64,000 bases of DNA from Alphaproteobacteria bacterium (GTDB taxonomy: Bacteria; Pseudomonadota; Alphaproteobacteria; Rhodobacterales; Rhodobacteraceae), in the NCBI GenBank assembly GCA_030427405.1, contig JAUHXK010000005.1, positions 1 through 64,000 on the forward strand. The letters are read 5' to 3'. The notes beneath the pieces were generated by a model. That model did not search any database. It had not been told where the DNA came from and worked only from the letters and a program-made list of their open reading frames with translations. A program made the translations under genes and the position numbers. Shown here piece after piece: positions 10,214-18,370 of the stretch. Position 1 is the first letter of the stretch. The number at the start of each line of letters is the position of its first letter.

Positions 10214-11377
10214 ATGGCGCAGAACCTTCCTCCGATGCAAACCGTGTCTACCGGGCTGGTGGTGGCGGTCGTGGGCTTTTTCAGCTCGTTTCCCATCGTG
10301 TTGCAAGGGCTGAACGCGATGGGGGCCTCGCCAGCCCAGGCCGCATCGGGGCTGATGAGCGCGGCCGTCGCGATGGGCCTGGCCGCGATTGTCCTCAGCC
10401 TTTTCTATCGGCAGCCGATCAGTGTGGCATGGTCCACACCCGGCGCGGCACTGCTTGCGGTGTCGGTCACCCCGGCCGACGGTTTCTCGGGTGCGGTCGG
10501 GGCGTTCCTATGCGCCGGGGCGCTGACGGTTCTGGCCGGGCTGTGGCGACCATTGGGCCGCCTTGCGGCTGCGATCCCGACGACATTGGCGCAAGCCATG
10601 CTGGGGGGCGTTCTGCTGCCGCTGTGCATCCTGCCCTTCAAGGCCGCAGCTGAGATCCCATGGCAAGCCTTGCCTGTCATCCTCACATGGTTCATCGCCG
10701 GACGCATCCAAAGACTGCTTGCCGTCCCCGCAGCCGTCCTTGCCGCCGCGCTGGTCGTTGTGTTCAGCGCCGAGGGCGCATCGGTGCGTCCCGAACACTA
10801 TCTGGCCGCGCCAATATGGACCATGCCCACATTTTCTTTCGCCTCGGCCGTGGGGATCGGTCTGCCGCTGTTCGTCGTGACGATGGCAACCCAGAACATC
10901 CCCGGCATCGCCGTGATGCGCAGCTTCGGCTACACGCCTGCGCCGGGCAAGCAGTTTTCCGCGGTCGGTGTGGCCAGCATGCTGTCCGCGCCACTGGGTG
11001 CCCCGGCAACTTGCCTGGCCGCAATCACCGCTGCGATGTGTTCCAATCCCGACAGTCACCCGGACCCTGCAAAACGGTATTGGTCGGCGGTCATGGCCGG
11101 CGTGTTTTATTGCGTCTTCGGCATCTTTGCGGTGGCCATCACCGGTTTTGCCGCCCATGCCGACCCGCTTTTGATGGGAACCCTGACCGGTGTTGCCCTG
11201 ATCGGGGTACTGGCGAATGCCACATTCGCCGCGCTGGAAATCCCCGCCGAGCGTGAGGCCGCGATCCTGACTTTTGCCATCACGGCATCCGGTGTAACGG
11301 TCTTTGGGCTTGGTGCTGCCGTCTGGGGGTTGCTGGCGGGCGGGGTCGCCTATCTGGTGTCAAACCGGGTGCGATAG
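10214..11377 (+). CDS. BenE-family benzoate/H+ symporter-like transporter
   Basis: Inner-membrane protein of 387 residues with about eleven or twelve hydrophobic helices and the BenE features: an N-terminal GFFSSFPIVLQGLNAMGASP repeat-like helix, AWSTPGAALLAV near 75-85, and the polar half-helix VVTMATQNIPGIAVMRSFGY with GAPATCLAAITAAMCSNPD. BenE of Acinetobacter imports benzoate with protons, and the fold is related to nucleobase and sulfate carriers. No aromatic-degradation genes are nearby, so the real substrate is uncertain. The ATG at 10214 is chosen because GAGGG lies five bases upstream and the longer in-frame extension overlaps valS and its terminator. Confidence 0.88.
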   Translation: MAQNLPPMQTVSTGLVVAVVGFFSSFPIVLQGLNAMGASPAQAASGLMSAAVAMGLAAIVLSLFYRQPISVAWSTPGAALLAVSVTPADGFSGAVGAFLCAGALTVLAGLWRPLGRLAAAIPTTLAQAMLGGVLLPLCILPFKAAAEIPWQALPVILTWFIAGRIQRLLAVPAAVLAAALVVVFSAEGASVRPEHYLAAPIWTMPTFSFASAVGIGLPLFVVTMATQNIPGIAVMRSFGYTPAPGKQFSAVGVASMLSAPLGAPATCLAAITAAMCSNPDSHPDPAKRYWSAVMAGVFYCVFGIFAVAITGFAAHADPLLMGTLTGVALIGVLANATFAALEIPAEREAAILTFAITASGVTVFGLGAAVWGLLAGGVAYLVSNRVR

Positions 11378-11417
11378 CCGCTTTGCCACGCATCGCCATC
11401 TGCGGTAAACTAGGCCT

Positions 11418-11750
11418 ATGTTCGGCCCCATGGGAAAACTGGCAGAGCGCCAGATCAAAAAGGCGCGGGCCCAAGGTCAGTTGCAGGGCCTTGAGGGCGA
11501 AGGGCACCCCCTTCCCGACCGTTCGGCCGAGGCGCAGTGCGACCCGGCCATCGCCGCCGGTCACCGGATCATGGCGCAGGCCGCGGTGTTGCCCGAAGAG
11601 TTTGCCGTCAAAAAGCAAATGGATGCCGCCCGCAAGGCCTATACCTCTCTGACCGACCCGCGGCTGCGCAAACGTGCAATGGCGGACATCGCCGACCTGG
11701 AAATGCGCTATAACATGGCCCGCGATGCGCGACGGGCATTCCTGAAGTAA
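11418..11750 (+). CDS. DUF1992 (DnaJC28-type) conserved domain protein
   Basis: Small cytosolic protein of 110 residues. Residues 6-75 match the DUF1992 family, found alone in bacteria and in human DNAJC28: LAERQIKKARAQGQLQGLEG, then GHPLP and MAQAAVLPEEFAVKKQMD. The function is unknown; the family is often near chaperone or membrane genes but has no J domain itself here. It starts 40 bp after the BenE gene on the same strand, so the two could be cotranscribed. The ribosome site before ATG 11418 is weak. Confidence 0.8.
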   Translation: MFGPMGKLAERQIKKARAQGQLQGLEGEGHPLPDRSAEAQCDPAIAAGHRIMAQAAVLPEEFAVKKQMDAARKAYTSLTDPRLRKRAMADIADLEMRYNMARDARRAFLK

Positions 11751-11837
11751 CATCGCCCACCCTTTTTGGCGGCAATCCCGGGCATATTTGTGTATCATCG
11801 CTGAAAACCAATCGTTTACTCCGCGTAGGGAGAGTGA

Positions 11838-13232
11838 ATGGAGCGCAGGTTGTCAGCCATTCTGGCCGCTGACATGGCCGGATATTCCCGACTGATGGAG
11901 CGGGACGAAACCGGCGTTCTGACCCGCCACAAGACGTACCGGCAGACTTTGATCGACCCACGTATCGCGCAAGCGGGCGGACAGATCGTAAAAACTACTG
12001 GCGATGGCATGCTGGTTCGGTTCGACACCGCGCAGGATGCCGTGCGCTGCGCGATAGACATACAGCTGGGCATGGATCGGCAGGAACGCGACGTGCCGGA
12101 CAGCAATCGAATCCAGTATAGGATCGGGATCAACGTTGCGGATGTCCTGTTTGAAGACGGCGACATTTTCGGCGACGGGGTGAACGTCGCCGCCCGCCTT
12201 GAGACCATCGCGCAGCCCGGCGGGCTGTGCATTTCGGACATCACGCATCAGATGACGCAAGACAGGGTGACCGAGTGTTTTGCCGATCTGGGATTGCAAA
12301 AGATCAAGAATATCACCCGCCCGGTTCGCGCCTGGCAATGGACACCGGACGCCACCCGATCGGGCCGGGATGACTACGCCCCGTCACAAGTGCAAAAGGT
12401 CTCGTTTTGTCTTGGACAGGACGGGACGCAGCTGGCCTGGGCGCGGGTGGGCTCTGGCGCGACCGTTCTCAAGGCGCCCAACTGGCTCAATCATCTGGAC
12501 TATGAATGGAGCAGCCCGTTTCGCGGGCCCTTTCTTGAACAGGTTGCACGACGATGCACCCTGGTTCGATTCGACCAGCGCGGGAACGGGTTGTCCGAAC
12601 GGGAACCAAAGGCAATTTCTGCGGATGCGATGATTTCCGATATCGAAAGCGTGGTCCGGGCTGCCGGCCTTGGACGTTTTTGCCTTTTCGGCATCTCGCA
12701 AGGGTGCGCCTTTTCCGTGCGCTATGCGGCGGAAAACCCTGATCGCGTTACCGGCCTTGTCCTGGTGGCAGGCTATCTGCGTGGCGCGCTCAGGCGAAAT
12801 GCGCCCGATCAGGCGGCCCTGTCAGAGGCTACGAATGTTTTGATCCGCGAAGGCTGGGGGTCACCCAATCCGGCCTATCGGCACCTGTTCACGGAAAGCA
12901 TGATGCCCGACGCGACCGAATCTCAAAAGGACAGTTTTGACGAGTTGCAGCGCGTGTCCACGTCGCCGGATGTGGCGGCGCGGGTGAATGCGATGAATGC
13001 CGATATCGACGTGTCCGACCTTGCCAGCCAAATTCGGGTGCCGACGCTGGTTTTGCATGCCGAGGGCGACCGTCGTATCCCCATTGCCGAGGGGCGGCGC
13101 ATGGCTGCAATGATACCCAATGCCCGATTTGTCGCCCTGCCGGGTAACAACCACATCTTTGTCGACGGGTCTCCGGCGCTCGAAATCTTTTTGAATGAAT
13201 TTTCGGACTTCCTGGCCGAGCTTGACGCCTGA
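11838..13232 (+). CDS. Class III adenylate cyclase domain fused to alpha/beta hydrolase
   Basis: A 464-residue two-domain protein. Residues 1-165 form a class III nucleotide cyclase catalytic domain: metal-binding Asp12 (LAADMAGYS) and Asp56 (KTTGDGMLVRF), plus the transition-state Asn116 and Arg120 in FGDGVNVAARLE. Residues 185-464 form an alpha/beta hydrolase with nucleophile Ser287 in GISQG, Asp411 in AEGDRRIP and His439 in GNNH, so the Ser-Asp-His triad is complete. Such fusions occur in rhizobia and roseobacters; they may couple cAMP formation to binding or turnover of an ester-like ligand. No membrane segment. GGGAGAG ribosome site. Monocistronic, convergent with the crotonase gene. Confidence 0.88.
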   Translation: MERRLSAILAADMAGYSRLMERDETGVLTRHKTYRQTLIDPRIAQAGGQIVKTTGDGMLVRFDTAQDAVRCAIDIQLGMDRQERDVPDSNRIQYRIGINVADVLFEDGDIFGDGVNVAARLETIAQPGGLCISDITHQMTQDRVTECFADLGLQKIKNITRPVRAWQWTPDATRSGRDDYAPSQVQKVSFCLGQDGTQLAWARVGSGATVLKAPNWLNHLDYEWSSPFRGPFLEQVARRCTLVRFDQRGNGLSEREPKAISADAMISDIESVVRAAGLGRFCLFGISQGCAFSVRYAAENPDRVTGLVLVAGYLRGALRRNAPDQAALSEATNVLIREGWGSPNPAYRHLFTESMMPDATESQKDSFDELQRVSTSPDVAARVNAMNADIDVSDLASQIRVPTLVLHAEGDRRIPIAEGRRMAAMIPNARFVALPGNNHIFVDGSPALEIFLNEFSDFLAELDA

Positions 13233-13259
13233 GCGGTAAGAAACGCGGCATAGAGGTGG

Positions 13260-14042
13260 CTATTTGAAATCGGGTTTGCGCCCCTGCATCTTCGCCATGA
13301 CGACCTCCATCTGGTCGGGTTTGCCGATCAGGTCCACCTGTTCCGAGGATTCAGCCATCAGGACCTCGGCCCGCGCCTGGGTTTCTGCAACGTCGATCAG
13401 GCGCTTGGCTGCACGGATGGCCGACGGGCTTTTCCCGGCGATATCTTCGGCCAGCGCAAGTGCCTCGGTCAGGGGATCATCGGACAGCCTGGTGACCAGC
13501 CCCCAATCCGCGGCCTGCGCCGCGCCAATGGGACGGGCCGTGTAGGTCAGCAGGCGCAGAACATCCGAGCGCACAAGTTCAGGCAGCAGAACCATGCCGC
13601 CCATATCAGGGATGATGCCCCATTTCATTTCCATCACCGCCAGTTTGGCCTCGGGATGCGCGATGCGGATATCCGCGCCCAGCGCGATCTGAAGACCGCC
13701 ACCATAGGCCGCACCCTGGATGGCGCAGATGACCGGAACCGGGACGCGGCGCCAGATCAGGGCAAGCTCTTGCATCTCGTTGGCGTCTTCGTGGCTGCGG
13801 GTCATCAGCCATTCGGTCGGGTCGGTATGGGCCATGCTTGCAAAGCTGGTCATGTCCAGCCCGGCGCAAAAGCTCTTGCCCTCGCCCGACAGGACGACGG
13901 CCCGCGCATTCGAGGCTGCAACCTCTTGACCTGCGGACAAGATCGCCTTGACCATGGCGTCGTCCAGCGCGTTCATCTTGTCGCCGCGCGTCAACGTGAC
14001 GTGGGCAATGTGATCCTTGTATTCGACTGACACGCGCGCCAT
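13260..14042 (-). CDS. Crotonase-family enoyl-CoA hydratase/isomerase
   Basis: A 260-residue crotonase-fold enzyme acting on an acyl-CoA. The CoA-binding segment SGEGKSFCAGLDM and the oxyanion-hole region IQGAAYGGGLQIALGADIRI are clear. The catalytic Glu that follows GGGC in classical enoyl-CoA hydratases is Gln here, while the second Glu (VMEMKWGIIPDMGG) is present. That pattern fits an isomerase or another crotonase chemistry better than simple hydration. No beta-oxidation partners adjoin it. GGAGGG lies seven bases before the ATG. Convergent with the cyclase-hydrolase gene. Confidence 0.88.
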   Translation of the reverse strand: MARVSVEYKDHIAHVTLTRGDKMNALDDAMVKAILSAGQEVAASNARAVVLSGEGKSFCAGLDMTSFASMAHTDPTEWLMTRSHEDANEMQELALIWRRVPVPVICAIQGAAYGGGLQIALGADIRIAHPEAKLAVMEMKWGIIPDMGGMVLLPELVRSDVLRLLTYTARPIGAAQAADWGLVTRLSDDPLTEALALAEDIAGKSPSAIRAAKRLIDVAETQARAEVLMAESSEQVDLIGKPDQMEVVMAKMQGRKPDFK

Positions 14043-14107
14043 GCGACCCTCCGCTTATCGGTTTGCCCCGTTATGCCCGGAAAAGGACGCTCAAGGCCAC
14101 AACGACG

Positions 14108-15178
14108 TCAGGGCATTCGGGACAGGGGCATGCGGCCAAACCAGCCGGAATCCAGTGTCGTGACATAGAAGTGATCCCCCACTCTTTTGCCGCCGGTGGT
14201 TATGCCCAGCCGCCCATCGGGGTCTTGCAGGGTTTGCAGGATCGTTCCGTCGCCGTCAAATTGCACCAGCATGCCACGATGAATGGGCGCTGGCCGCACC
14301 ATCGGACCCAACCGCCAGATCAGCTTTCGCAGGAACGGATAGGGCATCAGCGCCTCGGATGGCACGCGCGGGCTGGCGAAGGCCATCCAATAGGTTCCAT
14401 CGCCCTGCGCCTCGAGGTTGTCAGGATATCCGGGCAGGTTGTCCAGCAGGATTTCGGTTTGCCCCGCGCGCGGCCCCGTCAACCACAGCCTGTGCACGCG
14501 CGCGCGGCCGGTTTCGGCAATCAGCAGGAAATCTTCGTCCGGCGATAGCGCCACGCCGTTTGTATAGACGAACCCTTCGGCGATTTTCTCGGTCTTTCCG
14601 TCCGGTGTGTGCCGGGCGACATATCCGGTGTCGGATTGTTCCCAGATCGTCAGAACCGAGGTCGGCTTGGTGCCACCCATTGTTTCAGGGTCGAAACGGT
14701 CGGAGGAATTGGAGAAATAGACGGTTCCGTCCCGGCCGACGTCCAGTTGGTTGGCATAGACCAAGGGGGCACCTTCGACCTCTGACACCAGTGATGTCAG
14801 GGTTCCGGGGCCGGACCAGCGCATGAGGCCGCGAAAGCTGTCGGCGATGTAGAGCGCCCCATCCGGGCCAGCGTGCAACCCCAGTGGCCGCCCGCCCAAA
14901 CGGTCGATTTCGACGGGTTCATCCCCGTCGATGCGATAGAGCCTTCCGGACAGGCTGGTGGTCAGCACTGAACCATCGGGCAGAATCGCGATATCCTCGG
15001 GCCCGATCTGGCCGTCGGGCAAGGCGATCAGGTCGAGGCTGTCCAAGGCCCGGTTTTCAGCGAAATCGCCGGTAAAGCCGGGCGGTTCGGGCGGGTCATA
15101 GGCGACGGGGTCGACCGGCACCGGCCAGAACAGCAGATAGGCCAGCCCGACAAGGCCAAGACCGAGTGCGATGCGCAT
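14108..15178 (-). CDS. SMP-30/strictosidine-synthase-like beta-propeller protein
   Basis: A 356-residue protein with an N-terminal membrane segment (ALGLGLVGLAYLLFWPVPV, residues 4-22) and a six-bladed propeller resembling strictosidine synthase and the APMAP/gluconolactonase group. Typical blades are GPEDIAILPDGSVLTTSLSG, GLHAGPDGALYIADSFRGL, YTNGVALSPDEDFLLIAETG and NLPGYPDNLEAQGDGTYW. It is likely a periplasm-facing, membrane-anchored esterase or lactonase. In bacteria this family has no alkaloid role and its substrate is unknown. AAAGGAG ribosome site. Divergent from the aminotransferase gene at 15275. Confidence 0.8.
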   Translation of the reverse strand: MRIALGLGLVGLAYLLFWPVPVDPVAYDPPEPPGFTGDFAENRALDSLDLIALPDGQIGPEDIAILPDGSVLTTSLSGRLYRIDGDEPVEIDRLGGRPLGLHAGPDGALYIADSFRGLMRWSGPGTLTSLVSEVEGAPLVYANQLDVGRDGTVYFSNSSDRFDPETMGGTKPTSVLTIWEQSDTGYVARHTPDGKTEKIAEGFVYTNGVALSPDEDFLLIAETGRARVHRLWLTGPRAGQTEILLDNLPGYPDNLEAQGDGTYWMAFASPRVPSEALMPYPFLRKLIWRLGPMVRPAPIHRGMLVQFDGDGTILQTLQDPDGRLGITTGGKRVGDHFYVTTLDSGWFGRMPLSRMP

Positions 15179-15274
15179 GGGGCGGGTCTCCTTTCATTGC
15201 TCGGATGCAGAGTGCGGCGCAATGTGGCGCGCTGCAAGCTTGCCGAGACCGTGACCTTGCGTTTATCTGCGCGC

Positions 15275-16381
15275 ATGACTGATCCACGCTACACTCCGCT
15301 TGCCCTGTCGCTGCCTGCAACCGTGCCCTTTGTCGGCCCCGAAACGCAGGAGCGCCAGCGCGGCGCGCCGTTTACGGCCCGGCTGGGCGCGAATGAAAGC
15401 GTGTTCGGCCCCTCGCCCCGCGCGGTCGAGGCCATGGCCCGCGCGGCTGGCGAAAGCTGGATGTATGGCGACCCGGAAAACCACGACCTGCGCCACGCCC
15501 TGGCGGACCACCACAATGTGCGCCCCGATAACATCGTGGTCGGCGAAGGGATTGACGGGTTGCTGGGCTATCTGGTGCGGTTGCTGGTCGGGCCGGGGGA
15601 TGCGGTCGTGACCTCGGACGGGGCATACCCGACGTTCAATTACCATGTCGCCGGGTTTGGGGGCGTGTTGCACAGGGTTGCATACCGACAAGACCACGAG
15701 GACCTGACAGCCCTGTTCGCCAAGGCGGCGGACGTGGACGCCAAGCTGGTTTACCTGGCCAACCCGGATAATCCGATGGGCAGCTGGCATCGTGGCGCCG
15801 ATATCGCGGCTGCCTTGGCGGATCTGCCGGACGGGTGCGTGCTGATCCTGGATGAGGCCTATGTGGAATGCGCGCCCGCGGGCACGGCGGCGCCGGTGGA
15901 TGCGGATGATCCGCGGGTGATCCGGATGCGCACCTTTTCCAAGGTCTATGGCATGGCTGGCGCCCGGATAGGCTTTGGCATCGGCGCGCCGGGCCTGATC
16001 ACGAGTTTCAACAAGGTGCGCAACCATTTCGGTGTCAACCGGGTGGCGCAGGCCGGTGCGCTGGCGGCGCTGGGTGATAGCGACTGGCTGGAAACGGTTC
16101 GCGGGCAGATCTCAGGGGCGCGCGAGCGCATCGGTCAGATTGCGCGCGAGAACGGGTTAGAGCCGTTGCCCTCGGCCACCAATTTCGTCGCCATCGATTG
16201 CGGGCGCGACGGCGCTTTCGCCAAGGCCGTTCTGGAGGCGCTGGTGGATCAAGGTATTTTTGTGCGCATGCCTTTTGCGGCCCCGCAAAACCGCTGTATT
16301 CGCGTCAGTTGCGGGACCGAGGCCGATATGGAGGCATTCGCGTCCGCCCTGCCCCATGCCCTTGCCAAGGCGCGGGGCTGA
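15275..16381 (+). CDS. PLP-dependent aminotransferase, HisC-like class I/II
   Basis: A 368-residue fold-type I aminotransferase of the histidinol-phosphate aminotransferase subfamily. It shows LGANESVFGPSP at 38-49, DGAYPTF near 115-121, ANPDNPMGS at 162-170 and the Schiff-base Lys223 in FSKVYGMAGARIGF. The real substrate (histidinol phosphate, tyrosine, phenylalanine or other) cannot be decided; there are no his genes nearby. The ATG at 15275 is used because family members begin just before this point and the upstream in-frame start would overlap the divergent promoter region. Ends at a terminator-like hairpin. Confidence 0.85.
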   Translation: MTDPRYTPLALSLPATVPFVGPETQERQRGAPFTARLGANESVFGPSPRAVEAMARAAGESWMYGDPENHDLRHALADHHNVRPDNIVVGEGIDGLLGYLVRLLVGPGDAVVTSDGAYPTFNYHVAGFGGVLHRVAYRQDHEDLTALFAKAADVDAKLVYLANPDNPMGSWHRGADIAAALADLPDGCVLILDEAYVECAPAGTAAPVDADDPRVIRMRTFSKVYGMAGARIGFGIGAPGLITSFNKVRNHFGVNRVAQAGALAALGDSDWLETVRGQISGARERIGQIARENGLEPLPSATNFVAIDCGRDGAFAKAVLEALVDQGIFVRMPFAAPQNRCIRVSCGTEADMEAFASALPHALAKARG

Positions 16382-16390
16382 GTTGAAAAA

Positions 16391-16407
16391 GGGGGCTGTC
16401 TGCCCCC
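16391..16407. terminator. Hairpin after HisC-like gene
   Basis: GGGGGC, loop TGTCT, GCCCCC, preceded by GAAAAA and followed by TCTTGG. It can serve both convergent genes. It is linked to a dispersed-element core 22 bases further on. Confidence 0.6.
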
Positions 16408-16429
16408 TCTTGGCCGATTGGCCAATTCA

Positions 16430-16458
16430 CCCCCGAGGATATTTTCGGCCAGATGAAG
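16430..16458 (+). repeat. Dispersed element core, copy 3
   Basis: CCCCCGAGGATATTTTCGGC followed by CAGATGAAG. The core (G-ATATTT, spacer, AGATGAAG) and orientation match the copy near argD: it lies just 3' of the AGXT-like gene, with the AGATGAAG end toward that gene's stop and the GC hairpin on the far side. Confidence 0.65.
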
Positions 16459-16480
16459 GGGATCCCGCTGGCCAATGCGT

Positions 16481-17677
16481 CTAGGGCTGGCTTGCCAGTG
16501 TTGCGGCGGCGGCCTCGAGCGCCCCGGCCCCGCGGGGGATGTCCAACGCCGCCATGGCGGTTTCCACGCCCCCGAGCATGGCCATGACCATCTGCGCGTT
16601 GAGGTGGCCCATATGCCCCAGGCGGAAACAACCATCTTCATCCGCCATGCCCAGGCCGATACCCAATGTCAGCCCAAGTTGGCTTTCGGTGTAATCTCGC
16701 AAGGCTGTTCCGCGCCCTTCTGTCAGGCGAAGCGCCGTGACGGCGTTGCTGCGCAGGGTTCTGTCGGCAACATTCAGGTGAAGCGCGCCCTTCTGGGCCC
16801 AAACCTCGCAAGCGGCCCAGACAGCGCGGGCCAGGTGTGCGTGACGGGCCCAGACATGTTCGAGCCCTTCGCGGTTGATCAGGTCCAGGGCCGCACGCAG
16901 CCCGTATAGGTGGTGCGTCGGAGCAGTGCCGCCGAAATACTGGTAGAACCAGTCCGGTTCGGCCCGCGGGGTCCAATCCCAGTAGGAGGAGACGCGGGGC
17001 ATTGCCAACCGTTTCGCATGGGCTTTTTCGTTGAAAAAGACAAAGGAGATACCGGCCGGGGTCATCAGGCCTTTCTGGCAGGCCGCAACCATGATATCGA
17101 CACCCCAGTTGTCCATTTCAAAGCGGTCGCAACCCAGCGAAGCGATGCAGTCGGCCATCAACAGGGCCGGATGGCCCAGGTCGTCAAGCAGGCTGCGCAG
17201 CGCAGGAATATTGTTGCGGATCGAGCTGGATGTATCGACATGAACCGCGAGAACCGCCTTGATGCGATGAGCGGTGTCCTGCCGCAGGGCCTGGGCGATG
17301 CGGTCCATATCCCAGGGCGCGGCGGTTCCGAAATCGAGCAGATCAACCTGCGCGCCGATGCCCTGGGCCATTTCCGCCCAGCCGTGGGTAAACCGACCCG
17401 AAGCCGGCGCAAGGACGGTTTCACCCGGTGCAATGACATTGGACAGCGCGGCTTCCCATGCGCCGTGGCCATTGGCGATGTAAATGGCCAGGTTGTGCCG
17501 GGTTCCAGCCACGCGGCGCAGGTCGTCGGTCAGGGCGGGCATCAGGTCAACCAGTGCACCCGCATAGATATTGGGCGACGGGCGGTGCATGGCTTGCAAC
17601 ACAGCGTCGGGGATGACAGAAGGACCGGGAATGGCAAGGTATTCGCGCCCGTGCGCGAGCGAAATGCGGTTTGTCAT
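16481..17677 (-). CDS. Alanine/serine-glyoxylate aminotransferase family protein
   Basis: A 398-residue class V aminotransferase of the AGXT/SgaA group, which moves the amino group of serine or alanine onto glyoxylate. Visible features are IPGPSVIPDAVLQAM, NGHGAWEAALSN near 69-80, HVDTSSS, ADCIASLG with the PLP Asp, and Lys202 in ACQKGLMTPAG. It could act in the serine cycle-type C2 metabolism or in photorespiration-like glyoxylate detoxification common in roseobacters. It lies upstream of no partner gene on its strand; eda follows in the other direction of reading after 54 bp on the same strand, possibly cotranscribed. Confidence 0.87.
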   Translation of the reverse strand: MTNRISLAHGREYLAIPGPSVIPDAVLQAMHRPSPNIYAGALVDLMPALTDDLRRVAGTRHNLAIYIANGHGAWEAALSNVIAPGETVLAPASGRFTHGWAEMAQGIGAQVDLLDFGTAAPWDMDRIAQALRQDTAHRIKAVLAVHVDTSSSIRNNIPALRSLLDDLGHPALLMADCIASLGCDRFEMDNWGVDIMVAACQKGLMTPAGISFVFFNEKAHAKRLAMPRVSSYWDWTPRAEPDWFYQYFGGTAPTHHLYGLRAALDLINREGLEHVWARHAHLARAVWAACEVWAQKGALHLNVADRTLRSNAVTALRLTEGRGTALRDYTESQLGLTLGIGLGMADEDGCFRLGHMGHLNAQMVMAMLGGVETAMAALDIPRGAGALEAAAATLASQP

Positions 17678-17731
17678 GGAGGGGGCAACCTGTCTGAATT
17701 GACGCCCACACTAGCGTCAGCAGACAGGAGG

Positions 17732-18367
17732 TCAATCCATGAGCTTGGCCGCCTCGCGTGCCAGGGCCTCGATCCCGGCCCAGTCGCCAGCCTGGACCAT
17801 CGGCTTGGGCGCGACCCAGCTGCCCCCGGCGCAGACAACGTTTGGCAGGGACAGGTAATCCTTGGCATTGGCGGGGGAAACACCGCCCGTCGGACAGAAC
17901 GTGATCTGTGCCAGAGGGGCCCCGATCGCCTTGAGCGCCGGAGCGCCGCCTGCGGCCTCGGCGGGGAAGAATTTGAGCATGTCATAGCCAAGTTCGAGCA
18001 GACGCATCGCTTCGCTGGCCGAGGCCGCGCCGGGCAAGAGCGGCAGGCCTTCGGCCTCGCACGCGGCAATCAGGGTTTCGGTGGCACCGGGGGAAACGCC
18101 GAACTGGGCGCCAGCCTCTTTGGCGGCGCAGACGTCTTCGGGTGTAACCAGCGTGCCTGCGCCGACAACGCCGCCGGGAACCCCGGCCATCGCGCGAATG
18201 ACATCCAGTGCTGCCGGGGTCCGCAAGGTGACCTCGAGCGCGGGCAGCCCCCCGGCGACCAGCGCCTCGGCCAGCGGGCGCGCATGTGCGGCGTCATCAA
18301 CGACCAGGACCGGAACGATGGGCGCGAGGGCACAGATTTCGCGGGTACGTTGGGTTTTTGCAGACAT
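17732..18367 (-). CDS. eda: KDPG/KHG aldolase
   Basis: Class I aldolase that splits 2-keto-3-deoxy-6-phosphogluconate into pyruvate and glyceraldehyde-3-phosphate, the last Entner-Doudoroff step. The 211-residue protein has Glu45 in ALEVTLRTP and the Schiff-base Lys132 in MLKFFPAEAAGG, with AGTLVTPEDV between. It is the third gene of zwf-edd-eda: only three bases separate it from edd, whose stop lies inside its ribosome site region (GGAGCC). Confidence 0.97.
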   Translation of the reverse strand: MSAKTQRTREICALAPIVPVLVVDDAAHARPLAEALVAGGLPALEVTLRTPAALDVIRAMAGVPGGVVGAGTLVTPEDVCAAKEAGAQFGVSPGATETLIAACEAEGLPLLPGAASASEAMRLLELGYDMLKFFPAEAAGGAPALKAIGAPLAQITFCPTGGVSPANAKDYLSLPNVVCAGGSWVAPKPMVQAGDWAGIEALAREAAKLMD

Positions 18368-18370
18368 GTA

